The notes under the pieces were generated by a model. It worked only from the letters and a program-made list of their open reading frames with translations. It did no database searches and was not told the DNA's origin. Made by a program: the position numbers and the translations under genes. Shown piece after piece: positions 33,158 to 42,173 of a stretch of 42,784 nt of DNA. Origin of the DNA: Streptococcus sp. (GTDB taxonomy: Bacteria; Bacillota; Bacilli; Lactobacillales; Streptococcaceae); assembly GCA_030527925.1 (NCBI GenBank), contig JAUMZW010000014.1, positions 1 through 42,784 on the forward strand. The letters are read 5' to 3'. How positions within the stretch are numbered: the stretch's first letter is position 1; the number at the start of each line of letters is the position of its first letter.

Positions 33158-35362
33158 TTATGAATTATTCATAAGAAAATTATAAATATCTCTTGGTGTA
33201 CCTAATGCCATTAATTCTTGAAATTTTATTGTTTTTTCTAAATCCTGAAAAATTTTACTTGAAGTAATCTCTTTTTTAGGAGCATCTTTAACGACAATCA
33301 TGATACCATCTGTTATTTTCACAAAACCTAATTCTTCAAAAATTTGAATCATTTTAATAAGTAATACCATTGGAATTTTTAAAAAATGAGCTAGTTCTTT
33401 TATTTTATACCTTATATCAAATTCTGGATAGATATAAAGAGTTTTATAAAGCTTAGCATATTGATCACGTGTTCCACTACCTGTTAAATAATATTCATTC
33501 CTAATATGATTTTTAAAGTAAATAGCTGAAAAATTAGACTCTTTAAATAAGTTAATCAAATCAATAGGGGACTCAGGAACATCATATAAAACAACCTCGC
33601 CTGACTTTGTCTTTTCTGACAAATTAGGAATGTTTCCTGGTAGATTAAGTTTTTTGGATCTAAAATCATAAAGTTGTATACCAGAGACCTTAGCATCTTC
33701 TAACATCAGTTGAAGACTGGTATTGCCATTCCACTTATTTACCGATAATGTGACCGCTAATTCTAGTGGGTTAGCTTGTTGAAATTCTGAAACTAAACTT
33801 CCTTGATTAAAGGCAACTAAATCAATATGACAATCTTTCTCTTGAAGTTTTGCTTTCAAATGTTTATTGGATTGTCCCATTGTATGAGCTTGAACAACCT
33901 TAAAATCAGATAACTTAAAGATTGGTTTAGGGTTATCCATCCCAAAAGGGGCTAATTTTGAAATTGTCTTAACCAAGTCTAAATCTAAGTCTGATAAATG
34001 AAGTTGACCATCCAACTCTAAAACTTTCTTTTGAGACATATCAATATCATTCAAACTAATAAAGGAACAAATGATATGAGATAACTCTGATAGATTTTCA
34101 CTTGGCAGTGTCATTCCTGCTGCTCCACTATGGCCACCAAAAGCTGTAAATAGGTTCCGATTTTGATTTAGTACTTCAAAAATATTAACAGCATCAATAC
34201 TTCTGGCACTTCCTTTAGCTAAATCACCATCTACTGTTAAGACCACAATCGGTTGATTCAAGGTTTCAAGCAACCTTCCAGCAACTATTCCTAGAACTCC
34301 AGCATGCCACCCTTTTTTAGCAAGCACTTGAGCAGTCTTGGTTTCATCAACCATCTCTAAAGCTTCTTGAAAAATACTATCTACAAGCATTTTTCTCTCT
34401 TCGTTCTTCTCATTTATAAACGCAGCAATTTCAACCACTTGCTCATCATCAAAGCCAGTTAATAAGTCAATAGCCGGATTAGGATCATCTAATCTTCCTA
34501 AAGCATTCAATTGTGGGGCTAATTTAAAACCGATACTCTCTTCAGTTAAATCTTCCATACTAATTTGAGAAATTTTTAAGAGCTCTTGTAGTCCAATACG
34601 GTCAGTCTGTTTTAGTACCTCTAGTCCAACTTTTACCATTAAACGATTCTCATCGGTTAAACTAACCATATCAGCTATCGTTCCAATGGCAACTAAATCT
34701 AATAACTCATTAGGAACACTCTCAAGTAGTGCACAAGCAAGTTTAAATGCAACGCCACAACCTGCTAGATAAGAAAAGGGATAGTTTCCTTCTGGATGCT
34801 CAGGATGAATGATTGCATATGCATTTGGTAATACTTGAGGAAGACTGTGATGGTCCGTTATAATGACATCCACTCCTTGAGCATTTGCATATTCAATCGT
34901 TTCAAATCCTGAAACACCGTTATCTACTGTTACAATAAGTGAAACATTGTGTTGCTCAATATAGTATTTATAAACTGATGTATTTGGGCCATAACCATCT
35001 GTAAAACGATTAGGCAAATAGGTGATAACATTTGCTCCCAACATCTCTAATGTTTCTTGCATAATTGATGCTGAAGTCATTCCGTCAGCATCGTAGTCTC
35101 CATAGACCAGAATTATTTCATCATCTTCAATAGCCTGCCTAATTCTTTCGACAGCTTTTTGCATATCATTTAAAAGATAAGGATCATGTAGCTTGGTTAA
35201 GTCTAGACTAAAAAATTGTTCAATTTCTTTCTGTGTTTCGATACCTCTTTTGGCTAACAGTTGGCCAACAATTAAAGGTAATTTTTCTTTTTTTAGATAG
35301 TTTTCAAGGTCAGTCGTCATAGGAGTATTTTGATACTCCCATTTAAATTTCTCTGAAATCAT
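33158..35362 (-). CDS. recJ: Single-stranded-DNA-specific exonuclease RecJ
   Basis: 5'-3' exonuclease in recombination and base-excision repair. The DHH domain has YGDYDADGMTS (about 82-92) and ITDHHSLPQ (about 168), and the DHHA1 domain has FGGHSGAAGMTL (about 405-416). An OB fold follows and then a C-terminal extension of about 180 residues usual for Firmicutes RecJ. Length of 734 is normal. Its start overlaps the end of the SDR gene by four bases. Confidence 0.95.
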   Translation of the reverse strand: MISEKFKWEYQNTPMTTDLENYLKKEKLPLIVGQLLAKRGIETQKEIEQFFSLDLTKLHDPYLLNDMQKAVERIRQAIEDDEIILVYGDYDADGMTSASIMQETLEMLGANVITYLPNRFTDGYGPNTSVYKYYIEQHNVSLIVTVDNGVSGFETIEYANAQGVDVIITDHHSLPQVLPNAYAIIHPEHPEGNYPFSYLAGCGVAFKLACALLESVPNELLDLVAIGTIADMVSLTDENRLMVKVGLEVLKQTDRIGLQELLKISQISMEDLTEESIGFKLAPQLNALGRLDDPNPAIDLLTGFDDEQVVEIAAFINEKNEERKMLVDSIFQEALEMVDETKTAQVLAKKGWHAGVLGIVAGRLLETLNQPIVVLTVDGDLAKGSARSIDAVNIFEVLNQNRNLFTAFGGHSGAAGMTLPSENLSELSHIICSFISLNDIDMSQKKVLELDGQLHLSDLDLDLVKTISKLAPFGMDNPKPIFKLSDFKVVQAHTMGQSNKHLKAKLQEKDCHIDLVAFNQGSLVSEFQQANPLELAVTLSVNKWNGNTSLQLMLEDAKVSGIQLYDFRSKKLNLPGNIPNLSEKTKSGEVVLYDVPESPIDLINLFKESNFSAIYFKNHIRNEYYLTGSGTRDQYAKLYKTLYIYPEFDIRYKIKELAHFLKIPMVLLIKMIQIFEELGFVKITDGIMIVVKDAPKKEITSSKIFQDLEKTIKFQELMALGTPRDIYNFLMNNS

Positions 35363-36117
35363 TTATAATTAAAAACCTTTCTTGCCAAAAAATCCGATAA
35401 CTTAGGAAATAGCTTATAGATGAAATGAACGCTTTCAAGTGTCAACGGTAGATTAAGCTCACGCTTCTTTTTTCCGATTGATAAAATAATTTTTCTTGCC
35501 ACAGTATTTGCTTCTAATGTATAAGCATCAATTTTCTTTAAATAATCTCCACTTGGATCAGCTTCTTTAAAAAAATCTGTTTTAACCGGTCCTGAATTAA
35601 CAGTTGTCACGATAACTCCACTATCTGCAAGCTCAAGTCTTAGGGCATTCGAAAATCCAATAACCGCAAATTTGGTCGCTGAATAAACACTCGCTTTTTG
35701 TGATGCGATATGTCCAGCCATACTAGCAATGTTAAAAATGTGTCCTTGCCCCCTATCTTGCATCATTTTCCCAACAAGGCGAGAAATTGTCATTACTGCA
35801 ATCGTATTTACTTCAAACATTTTTTTAATATCTGCCTGAACATAATCATCAAAAGTCTTAAAAGTTCCAAAACCGGCATTATTGATTAAAATATCAATTT
35901 TTTGATATTTTAATTCAATTATTTTTAACTGGCTCTTAATCTTATCTTCATCACAAATATCAATTTCATAAGATTCTACATTGTCAAAATTACTGTATAA
36001 GTTGTCTAATTTTGACTTTGAACGTCCCCATGCAATGATAGCATACGTTGAAGGAAGTTGTTTAATCAGTTCTTGAGCAATACCTCCACTTGCACCTGTA
36101 ATTAGGACAGTTTTCAT
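35359..36117 (-). CDS. SDR family oxidoreductase
   Basis: A 252-residue short-chain dehydrogenase. The cofactor motif is [11 protein letters not shown] (about 7-17), NNAGFG (about 80), catalytic Ser in FNIASMAG, and YSATK with active Tyr and Lys (about 150-154). PG-type end SGPVKTDF is present. Substrate unknown. It lies between rnz and recJ with four-base overlaps on both sides, an order common in streptococci, so it is expressed with tRNA-processing and repair genes without an obvious link. Confidence 0.92.
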   Translation of the reverse strand: MKTVLITGASGGIAQELIKQLPSTYAIIAWGRSKSKLDNLYSNFDNVESYEIDICDEDKIKSQLKIIELKYQKIDILINNAGFGTFKTFDDYVQADIKKMFEVNTIAVMTISRLVGKMMQDRGQGHIFNIASMAGHIASQKASVYSATKFAVIGFSNALRLELADSGVIVTTVNSGPVKTDFFKEADPSGDYLKKIDAYTLEANTVARKIILSIGKKKRELNLPLTLESVHFIYKLFPKLSDFLARKVFNYK

Positions 36118-37043
36118 ATTTGAACCTCATCAAAGTCCCTGACTATTTTTGTTTCCTTGAAAATACACCTAGCATCCTCTTCCATTTTACGACAATCTCG
36201 ACTCAAGAATCGAGCACTGATATGATTTAAAAGAAGTTTTTTTGCAGAAGCTTCCTTTGCAACTTCAGCTGCTTGGATATTTGTAGAATGAGCATGGGCA
36301 CGCGCAATTTTTTCATCTCCCTTACCATAAGTAGATTCATGAACTAATATATCTGCACCTAGAGCTAATCTAATACTAGCATTTGTCTTTCTCGTATCAC
36401 CTAAAATTGTAATAACTTTCCCTTTTTTAGGTCCAGAAATAAACTCACTAGCAATAATCTCAGAACCATCATCTAACCGGACATTTTCTCCATTTTTCAC
36501 TTTCCCAAATAAAGGACCAAATGGAACACCAGCTTTTTTTAAGGCTTCTGCATCAAGTGTTCCTTCCAAATCTTTTTGAACAATCCGATATCCCATACAA
36601 AAAATACTATGGTCAAGGGCTTCACTATAAACGGTAAATTTATCCGTTTCTAATATTTTTCCAAGATTAGTTCTGTCAAATTCATAAAAATTGATATGAT
36701 AGGGTAATTTTGAAGAAGACTGTTTTAAACTAGTCAAGATATATTGTTTAATTCCAATAGGACCATAGATATCTATGTTAGTCTGCTCTTCACTTGCCTG
36801 AAATGCTCTACTCGATAAGAAGCCTGGTAACCCAAAAATATGGTCACCATGAAGATGAGTAATAAATATTTTAGAAACTTTTCTAGGTTTTATCGTTGTC
36901 TCTAAAATCTGTCTTTGAGTACCCTCACCACAATCAAACATCCAAATCTCATTGATCTCATCTAATAATTTCAATACCAAACTAGAAACATTTCTAGCTT
37001 TTGCAGGTTGACCTGCACCTGTTCCTAAAAATTGTAATTCCAT
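36114..37043 (-). CDS. rnz: Ribonuclease Z
   Basis: Zinc endonuclease that removes 3' trailers from tRNA precursors. It has the metallo-beta-lactamase motif [13 protein letters not shown] (about 62-74), further His ligands near DHSIFC, LGDTRKT and the C-terminal LLNHISARF, all usual. Length of 309 is normal. The ATG follows immediately after the stop of the upstream gene. Confidence 0.95.
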   Translation of the reverse strand: MELQFLGTGAGQPAKARNVSSLVLKLLDEINEIWMFDCGEGTQRQILETTIKPRKVSKIFITHLHGDHIFGLPGFLSSRAFQASEEQTNIDIYGPIGIKQYILTSLKQSSSKLPYHINFYEFDRTNLGKILETDKFTVYSEALDHSIFCMGYRIVQKDLEGTLDAEALKKAGVPFGPLFGKVKNGENVRLDDGSEIIASEFISGPKKGKVITILGDTRKTNASIRLALGADILVHESTYGKGDEKIARAHAHSTNIQAAEVAKEASAKKLLLNHISARFLSRDCRKMEEDARCIFKETKIVRDFDEVQI

Positions 37044-37691
37044 TTATTCATTACCTTCTTCCAAAAGATAAATTATAGCTTCACGTTGTTTAAAAGCATA
37101 ATATCTTTTTCCTTTAAATTTGCCAGCTAATTCTAATAATTCATCTTGATTTAGCGACTTAAGTTTTATTATATTTTCATTACGATAAGAGAATACTTTA
37201 GTTAACAAAGCACTATCAGGTGTAATATCTTCTTCACCAGATAATATAAACTCCCTACTACTTAATAAAATCGTCTCATTTTCAACCGATACTACAAATT
37301 GTGGAAAAATTTGAGCTATCTCAAAACATAAAGCATCTGAAATCACTTCTTTATTCTCTGGAAAGACTGTGGCCTTATCCGAAGTTATAAAAGTAAATCC
37401 GTATGACCTTCCCGATAAATTTAACCTAATGAACGGTTTATATTCATCAAATGTAGGATGTTCTTGAAAGAGTTCTAAAGCCTGACATAATTCTAAATAG
37501 TATGTTACAGCTTCTTTAGCCCCCTGTTTTTGATATATTTCTGCAAAATAAGCATTGATGACACTAGGTGGAGGTGTAATAAAATCACGTTTTTGGTCAC
37601 TTGTTAAATTCTCTAACTTATGTGCTAGATATACTCTATCTAAACTTGTAAAGCCCCCATATTTGAGAGCTAACGCAATATAATCAGTCAT
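37044..37691 (-). CDS. Conserved hypothetical protein between hflX and rnz
   Basis: A 215-residue soluble protein that I do not recognise by function. It starts MTDYIALALKYGGFTSLDRVYLAH, has no signal or membrane segment, and ends in a basic/acidic helix (KGKRYYAFKQREAIIYLLEE). Database entries for this position in streptococci have sometimes been labelled cystathionine beta-lyase, but no PLP-binding lysine motif is present, so I do not use that name. It overlaps hflX by eight bases and touches rnz, so it is translationally coupled within the miaA-recJ block. Confidence 0.85.
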   Translation of the reverse strand: MTDYIALALKYGGFTSLDRVYLAHKLENLTSDQKRDFITPPPSVINAYFAEIYQKQGAKEAVTYYLELCQALELFQEHPTFDEYKPFIRLNLSGRSYGFTFITSDKATVFPENKEVISDALCFEIAQIFPQFVVSVENETILLSSREFILSGEEDITPDSALLTKVFSYRNENIIKLKSLNQDELLELAGKFKGKRYYAFKQREAIIYLLEEGNE

Positions 37692-38922
37692 AAAATTCTT
37701 CTAATCTCCATTTTTCTTGTTCTGAAATAAAACCAGAAATTTCCTCATATTCTTTTTCAAATTCATAAGGCTCTAAGAGGGCTATTTTACTTAACTCATA
37801 CAGTTTATAAAGTTGACTCTGATGGACTGTAATCGTAAAAGGCTGATAAAGTTCTCTAATTTCATCTAAAATTAAGCGCCTAAGACTTTCTCTAATTCCT
37901 TTATCAGTTGCACTAATTCTAATGTTTGGAAAAATTGTTGCTACCAAGGAAGTTGTTTTATCCATTTTATTATAAACAGCTAACCTTGGAATACTAAACA
38001 TGTCCAATTCTCTTAATAAATCAAGAACAACTTTTTCATGCTTCTCATGATTGGGATCACTAGCGTCAATCACATGTAAAAGCAAATCAACATGCTTACT
38101 TTCCTCAAGAGTCGATTTAAAGGCTGCTATCAGTTCAGTAGGTAAATCTTGAATAAAACCTACAGTATCTGTCAAAGTTGCTTGAAATTGGTCTTTGAGA
38201 TAAAGTTGGTTAGTTGTTGCATCCAATGTCGCAAATAATTCATCTGCTTCATACTGCTTATGAGATGTTAGACAATTCATAATAGTTGATTTTCCAGCAT
38301 TTGTATAGCCAATTAGTCCAATGTTAAATGAGTGAGCTACTAGCCTTTTTTCTCGTAAGGTATCCCTATTTTTTTCTACAATTTTTAGTTGACGTTCAAT
38401 ATCGTTAATTTGATGACGTATAGACCGTCTATTTAATTCTAGCTGTGATTCCCCTGGACCTCTACTTCCAATACCACCAGCTTGTCTACTCAACATAATC
38501 CCTTGGCCCGCAAGACGTGGGAGCATGTATTTTAATTGGGCTAAATGTACTTGTAATTTACCTTCATGACTCCTTGCTCTCATTGCAAAAATATCTAAAA
38601 TAAGTTGCATACGATCAATCACTTTAATCCCTAAAACATCTTCCAAATTAGAATTTTGTCTTGGGGTTAAACGGTTGTTTACAACTAGAGTATCAATTTC
38701 TTCTGTATTAATTAAGCCCTTAATTTCTTCAATTTTTCCAGAACCAACAAAGGTTTTACTATCATATCGCTCTCTCTTTTGTGTCACAATCTCAATGACT
38801 TCTCCATTAGCTGTCTTAACGAGACTAGCCAATTCGTCTAAAGACATATCAAAATTTTCAGTGTCTTGTAACTCTACACCAACAATTATGACACGTTCTG
38901 TTTCTTGCTTTGTTGAAATCAT
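37684..38922 (-). CDS. hflX: Ribosome-associated GTPase HflX
   Basis: GTPase that binds the large ribosomal subunit and can split stalled or heat-damaged ribosomes. The N-terminal HflX domain includes the GGIGSRGPGESQLELNRR-type glycine-rich linker (about 155-172). The G domain has G1 GYTNAGKST (about 204), G3 DTVGFI, and G4 NKMD. Length of 412 is normal. It has an AGGAATT ribosome site and a weak -10 promoter in the gap after miaA. Confidence 0.95.
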   Translation of the reverse strand: MISTKQETERVIIVGVELQDTENFDMSLDELASLVKTANGEVIEIVTQKRERYDSKTFVGSGKIEEIKGLINTEEIDTLVVNNRLTPRQNSNLEDVLGIKVIDRMQLILDIFAMRARSHEGKLQVHLAQLKYMLPRLAGQGIMLSRQAGGIGSRGPGESQLELNRRSIRHQINDIERQLKIVEKNRDTLREKRLVAHSFNIGLIGYTNAGKSTIMNCLTSHKQYEADELFATLDATTNQLYLKDQFQATLTDTVGFIQDLPTELIAAFKSTLEESKHVDLLLHVIDASDPNHEKHEKVVLDLLRELDMFSIPRLAVYNKMDKTTSLVATIFPNIRISATDKGIRESLRRLILDEIRELYQPFTITVHQSQLYKLYELSKIALLEPYEFEKEYEEISGFISEQEKWRLEEFYD

Positions 38923-38959
38923 TTTAATTCCTCATTTCACTCTTCAAGCTGTATCTTTA

Positions 38960-38965
38960 ATTATA
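38960..38965 (-). promoter_or_regulatory. -10 box of hflX
   Basis: TATAAT on the minus strand in the 79-base gap between miaA and hflX; the -35 (TAGTCT, 17 bases away) is weak. Confidence 0.45.
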
Positions 38966-39001
38966 CCCTATTACTCATCATTAGACTAATTAGAAGGTAT
39001 C

Positions 39002-39889
39002 CTATTCTTTAATAAATTGTGAGACAATTTCATGGATATTTTTTTTATAATCTTTATCGCTAACACTATAAAAAGTAGCAGACATCCTATTTTTAAACCA
39101 TGTAATTTGTCGTTTTGCAAAACGCCGTGTATTTCGTTTCAGTAGCTCTACGGCTTCCTCTAAAGAGTTTTCACCTTTAAAGTAAGTAAATAATTCTTTA
39201 TAGCCTATTCCTAAACTAGATTGTGCAGTGGGATAGTGATCAAATAACCACCTTGCTTCTTCCACTAATCCATTAGAAATCATCTGATCAACACGATTGT
39301 TTATTCTATCGTATAAAATCATACGGTCATCATTTAATGCAATCATAAGAACATTCTCCTCTTGCTTCTGATTAACCATATTTTGACCAAATTTTGCTAA
39401 CTCTAGTTGACGAATCGCACGTCGCCTTGTAAATTGTCCCAGGCTAAGATTTTCTTTTTTTATCATCGAGATTAAAAACTCATCACTATAGGTTTCAAGA
39501 GTTTCCCGATACTCTAACACCTTTTCTTGCTCAACGTTTCCACCAAGATGATAGCCCTCAATAAGACTTTGGATATACAAACCTGTACCACCTACAATAA
39601 TCGGTAATTTACCTCTGACCCTAATATCATTTATGATGGTTCTTGCTTCCTTCACAAAGTCAAAAACTGAATAACTTTCATTAGCTTCTCTGACGTCAAT
39701 TAAATGATGCTTCGCCCGATCTTGCTCCTCTACACTGGCTTTTGCAGTACCAATATCTAAGTTCCTATAAACTTGTTGACTATCTCCGCTGACTATTTCA
39801 CCATTATAGAGATTTGCTAACTCAATACCTAGAGCGGTTTTTCCAACTGCTGTGGGACCTACAATAACAATTAATTTTGGACGATTCAT
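39002..39889 (-). CDS. miaA: tRNA dimethylallyltransferase
   Basis: Adds a dimethylallyl group to A37 of tRNAs reading UNN codons. The P loop is [12 protein letters not shown] (about 10-21), followed by [21 protein letters not shown] and the [12 protein letters not shown] motif (about 98-109), and RRAIRQLE and the closing [14 protein letters not shown]. Length of 295 is normal. It heads the block leading to hflX, rnz and recJ and is divergent from the DUF3042 gene. Confidence 0.96.
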   Translation of the reverse strand: MNRPKLIVIVGPTAVGKTALGIELANLYNGEIVSGDSQQVYRNLDIGTAKASVEEQDRAKHHLIDVREANESYSVFDFVKEARTIINDIRVRGKLPIIVGGTGLYIQSLIEGYHLGGNVEQEKVLEYRETLETYSDEFLISMIKKENLSLGQFTRRRAIRQLELAKFGQNMVNQKQEENVLMIALNDDRMILYDRINNRVDQMISNGLVEEARWLFDHYPTAQSSLGIGYKELFTYFKGENSLEEAVELLKRNTRRFAKRQITWFKNRMSATFYSVSDKDYKKNIHEIVSQFIKE

Positions 39890-39951
39890 ATCTGATTTAC
39901 TTTCAATTTAAGGTTTTTACTTGATATTTATAAAAAAATTCGTTACCATAT

Positions 39952-39957
39952 ATTATA
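39952..39957 (-). promoter_or_regulatory. Extended -10 promoter of miaA
   Basis: TGTTATAAT on the minus strand; -35 TTTTGA 17 bases upstream is weak. Confidence 0.5.
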
Positions 39958-40011
39958 ACATATATGAAAGACTATCAAAAAGTCTAAACTATTTACAAGA
40001 GGAGATTACTT

Positions 40012-40179
40012 ATGTCAAAATTTACTAAAGGTTTATTTACAGGTGTTGTCGCAACTGCTGCTACAGTTGCAGGTGCAGTATTTGCAGTCAAAAAAACAAT
40101 CATTGACCCTGAAGAAGAAAAAGCAGCTTTTATTGCTGAAAATCGTAAAAAAGCAGCACGTCGTCGTGTTTCAAGATAA
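40012..40179 (+). CDS. DUF3042 family small protein
   Basis: A 55-residue protein with a glycine/alanine-rich N-terminal hydrophobic stretch (GLFTGVVATAATVAGAVFAV, about 7-26) and a charged, basic C-terminus (NRKKAARRRVSR). It matches the DUF3042 family of Lactobacillales, of unknown function, usually next to miaA. AGAGGAG precedes the ATG. The short frame is supported by its start signal, family match and following terminator. Confidence 0.85.
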   Translation: MSKFTKGLFTGVVATAATVAGAVFAVKKTIIDPEEEKAAFIAENRKKAARRRVSR

Positions 40180-40180
40180 C

Positions 40181-40208
40181 AAAAAAGAAGGCTAAGCCCT
40201 TCTTTTTT
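40181..40208 (+). terminator. Terminator after the DUF3042 gene
   Basis: AAGAAGG-CTAAG-CCCTTCTT followed by a run of T, two bases after the stop codon. Confidence 0.8.
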
Positions 40209-40261
40209 TCGCACTCTGGTTCAAATATAGAGTTGTTTATGTTTTTAAAAATACTTATGAC

Positions 40262-40937
40262 TGAACTGCACCCCAAAAGTTAAACAGAAGAATCTAACGA
40301 TTGGGGTGTTTTTATATGAAATTAAGTTATGAAGATAAACAAGAAATAGATAAGTTAAGGCAAAATGGAGTTTCCTGGCCTTATATTGTATGTGTTTATC
40401 CAATCTTAAATACCTGGTACGACTTATAGATAGACATGGCATTGAAGTTGCTGGAAAATATAAAATAAGTATTAATACCTGAATTAAAAAAGGAAATCAT
40501 TAACAAAGTTCTTATTGAAGGTCAGTCTCATAGCACTGTATCACTTAATTATGCTCTATCCACTTCTAGTTTATTATCAGATTGGATAGAAAAATACAAA
40601 AAATGGATATATTTTACTTGAACAACCGAGAGGGAGACCAAATAAGATGGGGCGTACACCAAAGAAAAAATGGGAAGAGATGACTGAACTAGAGCGCATT
40701 CTAGAAGTGAATGAACGTCTTAAAACGGAGAATGCTTATCTAAAAAAGTTGAGAGAATTACGTTTGATGGATAAAGCCTTACTGTACAAAAGGTAAGAAC
40801 CAATCTGTAAAAGAGGAGATTTTAGCGATTTACCAAGAATACCGTGGAAGCTATGGTTACCGTCGCATTCAGTTAGAACTCCGCAATAGAGGTTTTCTTT
40901 CCAATCACAAGAAAGTTCAACGCTTAATGAAGGATTT
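40262..40937 (+). mobile_element. IS3-family (IS150-like) element, degenerate
   Basis: The left end TGAACTGCACCCCAAAAGTT resembles the terminal repeat of streptococcal IS3-family elements. OrfA starts at 40316 (MKLSYEDKQEIDKLRQNGVSW) but is broken by several frameshifts and stops; pieces such as LKYLVRLIDRHGIEVAGKYK and GRTPKKKWEEMTELERI lie in different frames. A 45-residue orfB piece (EYRGSYGYRRIQLELRNRGFLSNHKKVQRLMKDF) follows directly, so the DDE catalytic domain and right end are absent. Confidence 0.85.
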
Positions 40938-41195
40938 CCTGATTGCGACGAATTCAGAAGAAAAACAAAAATTGAAAAAATACTTCTGAAGCAAGTGATT
41001 GATATTTATATCAAAGACGAAAATCTTAAAACCTTTGCTCTGGCAACTGCCTATATAGGTAATGATAAAACCCATTATACGATATGGCACAATGACAAAG
41101 ACTTGCAAGATTTAAAGGAATACCTTAAAAGCGCTATTCATTACATTGAGATGCAACCTAAATTCCTTGACGCACATGATCTTGTAAATCGTTAG
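40938..41195 (+). pseudogene. Phage-type protein C-terminal fragment resembling DUF4145
   Basis: Beyond the IS junction the frame reads DEFRRKTKIEKILLKQVIDIY, then LATAYIGNDKTHYTIWHNDKDLQDLKEYLKSAIHYIEM and stops at 41195. The GNDKTHY segment and the helical ends resemble the C-terminus of DUF4145-like proteins often found in prophages. The 5' part was removed by the IS event, and there is no start signal apart from a GTG at 40995. Function unknown. Confidence 0.5.
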
Positions 41196-41319
41196 GTGGC
41201 AACTTATCTTTTATCTCTTCAAGTGTTTGAGCTATATAGATCACTGTCCTAATGATTTTATTAAGAGCTGTTCTTTCTAATTCATTCCCTACTCCTTTCC
41301 ACTCCCATTTTGGAGTTTT
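41158..41319 (-). other. Coding-like antisense open stretch
   Basis: The minus strand is open for about 53 codons and reads TPKWEWKGVGNELERTALNK, then more helical sequence with LEEIKDKLPPNDLQ. It looks like real protein but has no in-frame start codon, and it overlaps the end of the plus-strand fragment. It may be another degraded phage gene. Confidence 0.3.
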
Positions 41320-41320
41320 T
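41300..41320 (+). terminator. Weak terminator-like hairpin
   Basis: ACTCC-CATTTT-GGAGT followed by T. The stem has only five pairs. Confidence 0.3.
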
Positions 41321-41354
41321 TATTTGCTTAATTCTTGAGCTTGGTCTTATTGTG

Positions 41355-41424
41355 TACGAATTTTCATACTTTTGATAATAAAATTCGAAAATTTGCAAAA
41401 AATATTTACTTACGAAAATTCGTT
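41355..41424 (+). promoter_or_regulatory. Three repressor operator-like sites
   Basis: TACGAATTTTCATA (41355-41368), ATTCGAAAATTTGC (41383-41396) and TACGAAAATTCGTT (41411-41424) share a CGAAwwTTnG core and are spaced 27-29 bp centre to centre. The third lies in the spacer of the promoter below. They fit a phage lysogeny repressor that controls its own gene. Confidence 0.6.
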
Positions 41425-41433
41425 TATTATACT
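41405..41433 (+). promoter_or_regulatory. Promoter of the phage repressor gene
   Basis: TTTACT (41405-41410), 17 bases, TATACT (41428-41433). Start near 41440. AAAAAGG at 41445-41451 is the only likely ribosome site. Confidence 0.65.
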
Positions 41434-41460
41434 ATATATATAGTAAAAAGGTTAATAAAA

Positions 41461-42153
41461 GTAAACGAAAAAGAATTAAAAAGATTAATGGAATTAAAAA
41501 GTGTTAATATTAGAGATTTTGCATTAGAAAATGAAATACCTTATACAACTATTCGTTCAATCCTTGAATGTGGTATTTTAAATGCAAAAGCTGAAACTGT
41601 TTTTAAGATATGTTCAATATTGAACATCCGACCTAAAATTTTTGAACAAAGTAAACTAACTTCCCCCATTCTTCAATCCATAACAGAAACATCTAGCAAG
41701 CTTGAAGAAAATAGACAGATAATAGTATTAAATACAGCTAAACATCAATTGGATGAGCAAAATTCATCTATTAGCAACCAAGAGGAACTTTTCAAGTATG
41801 ATTACTATGACCAACCTGCTTCTGCTGGTACTGGTCAATATTTGAATGACGTTAATAAAGAGACAGTTGAATTAGCAGTAAATATAGATGCTGATTTTGT
41901 GATTCCGATATATGGTGATTCAATGGAGCCTGAATACCATAGTGGGGATTATGCGTTTATAAAAACAACCGTCAATCTCGATGACGGTCAAGTTGGTGTA
42001 TTTGATTTAAAAGGAGATACTTATATCAAGCAATTAATAATTGATGAAAACAAAGCATGTCTGCATAGCTTTAACAAAGAATACAAAGATATTCCAATAC
42101 ACAAATTTAGCGACTTTAGAATCATCGGTAAAATTGTTGGAAAATTTAGATAA
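41461..42153 (+). CDS. Phage-type repressor, HTH plus S24 peptidase
   Basis: A CI/LexA-like repressor. From about residue 4 comes an XRE helix-turn-helix (LKRLMELKSVNIRDFALENEIPYTTIRSIL). After a linker, the S24 peptidase domain has the Ala-Gly autocleavage site in PASAGTGQYL, catalytic Ser in YGDSMEPEYHSGD and a Lys near IKTT. It should hold lysogeny and be cleaved on SOS induction. The start is unclear: with transcription from about 41440 and AAAAAGG at 41445, the expected start is at 41461, but the codon there is GTA. The first ATG (41488) would cut off helix 1; a TTG at 41335 lies before the promoter. The limits given assume GTA. Confidence 0.8.
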   Translation, partial: VNEKELKRLMELKSVNIRDFALENEIPYTTIRSILECGILNAKAETVFKICSILNIRPKIFEQSKLTSPILQSITETSSKLEENRQIIVLNTAKHQLDEQNSSISNQEELFKYDYYDQPASAGTGQYLNDVNKETVELAVNIDADFVIPIYGDSMEPEYHSGDYAFIKTTVNLDDGQVGVFDLKGDTYIKQLIIDENKACLHSFNKEYKDIPIHKFSDFRIIGKIVGKFR

Positions 42154-42173
42154 GAATAGAAATCAGGTTATTT

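Noticed and set aside
39993..40214. Minus-strand frame over the DUF3042 gene
   Set aside because: The plus-strand frame has a ribosome site, a family match and a terminator.
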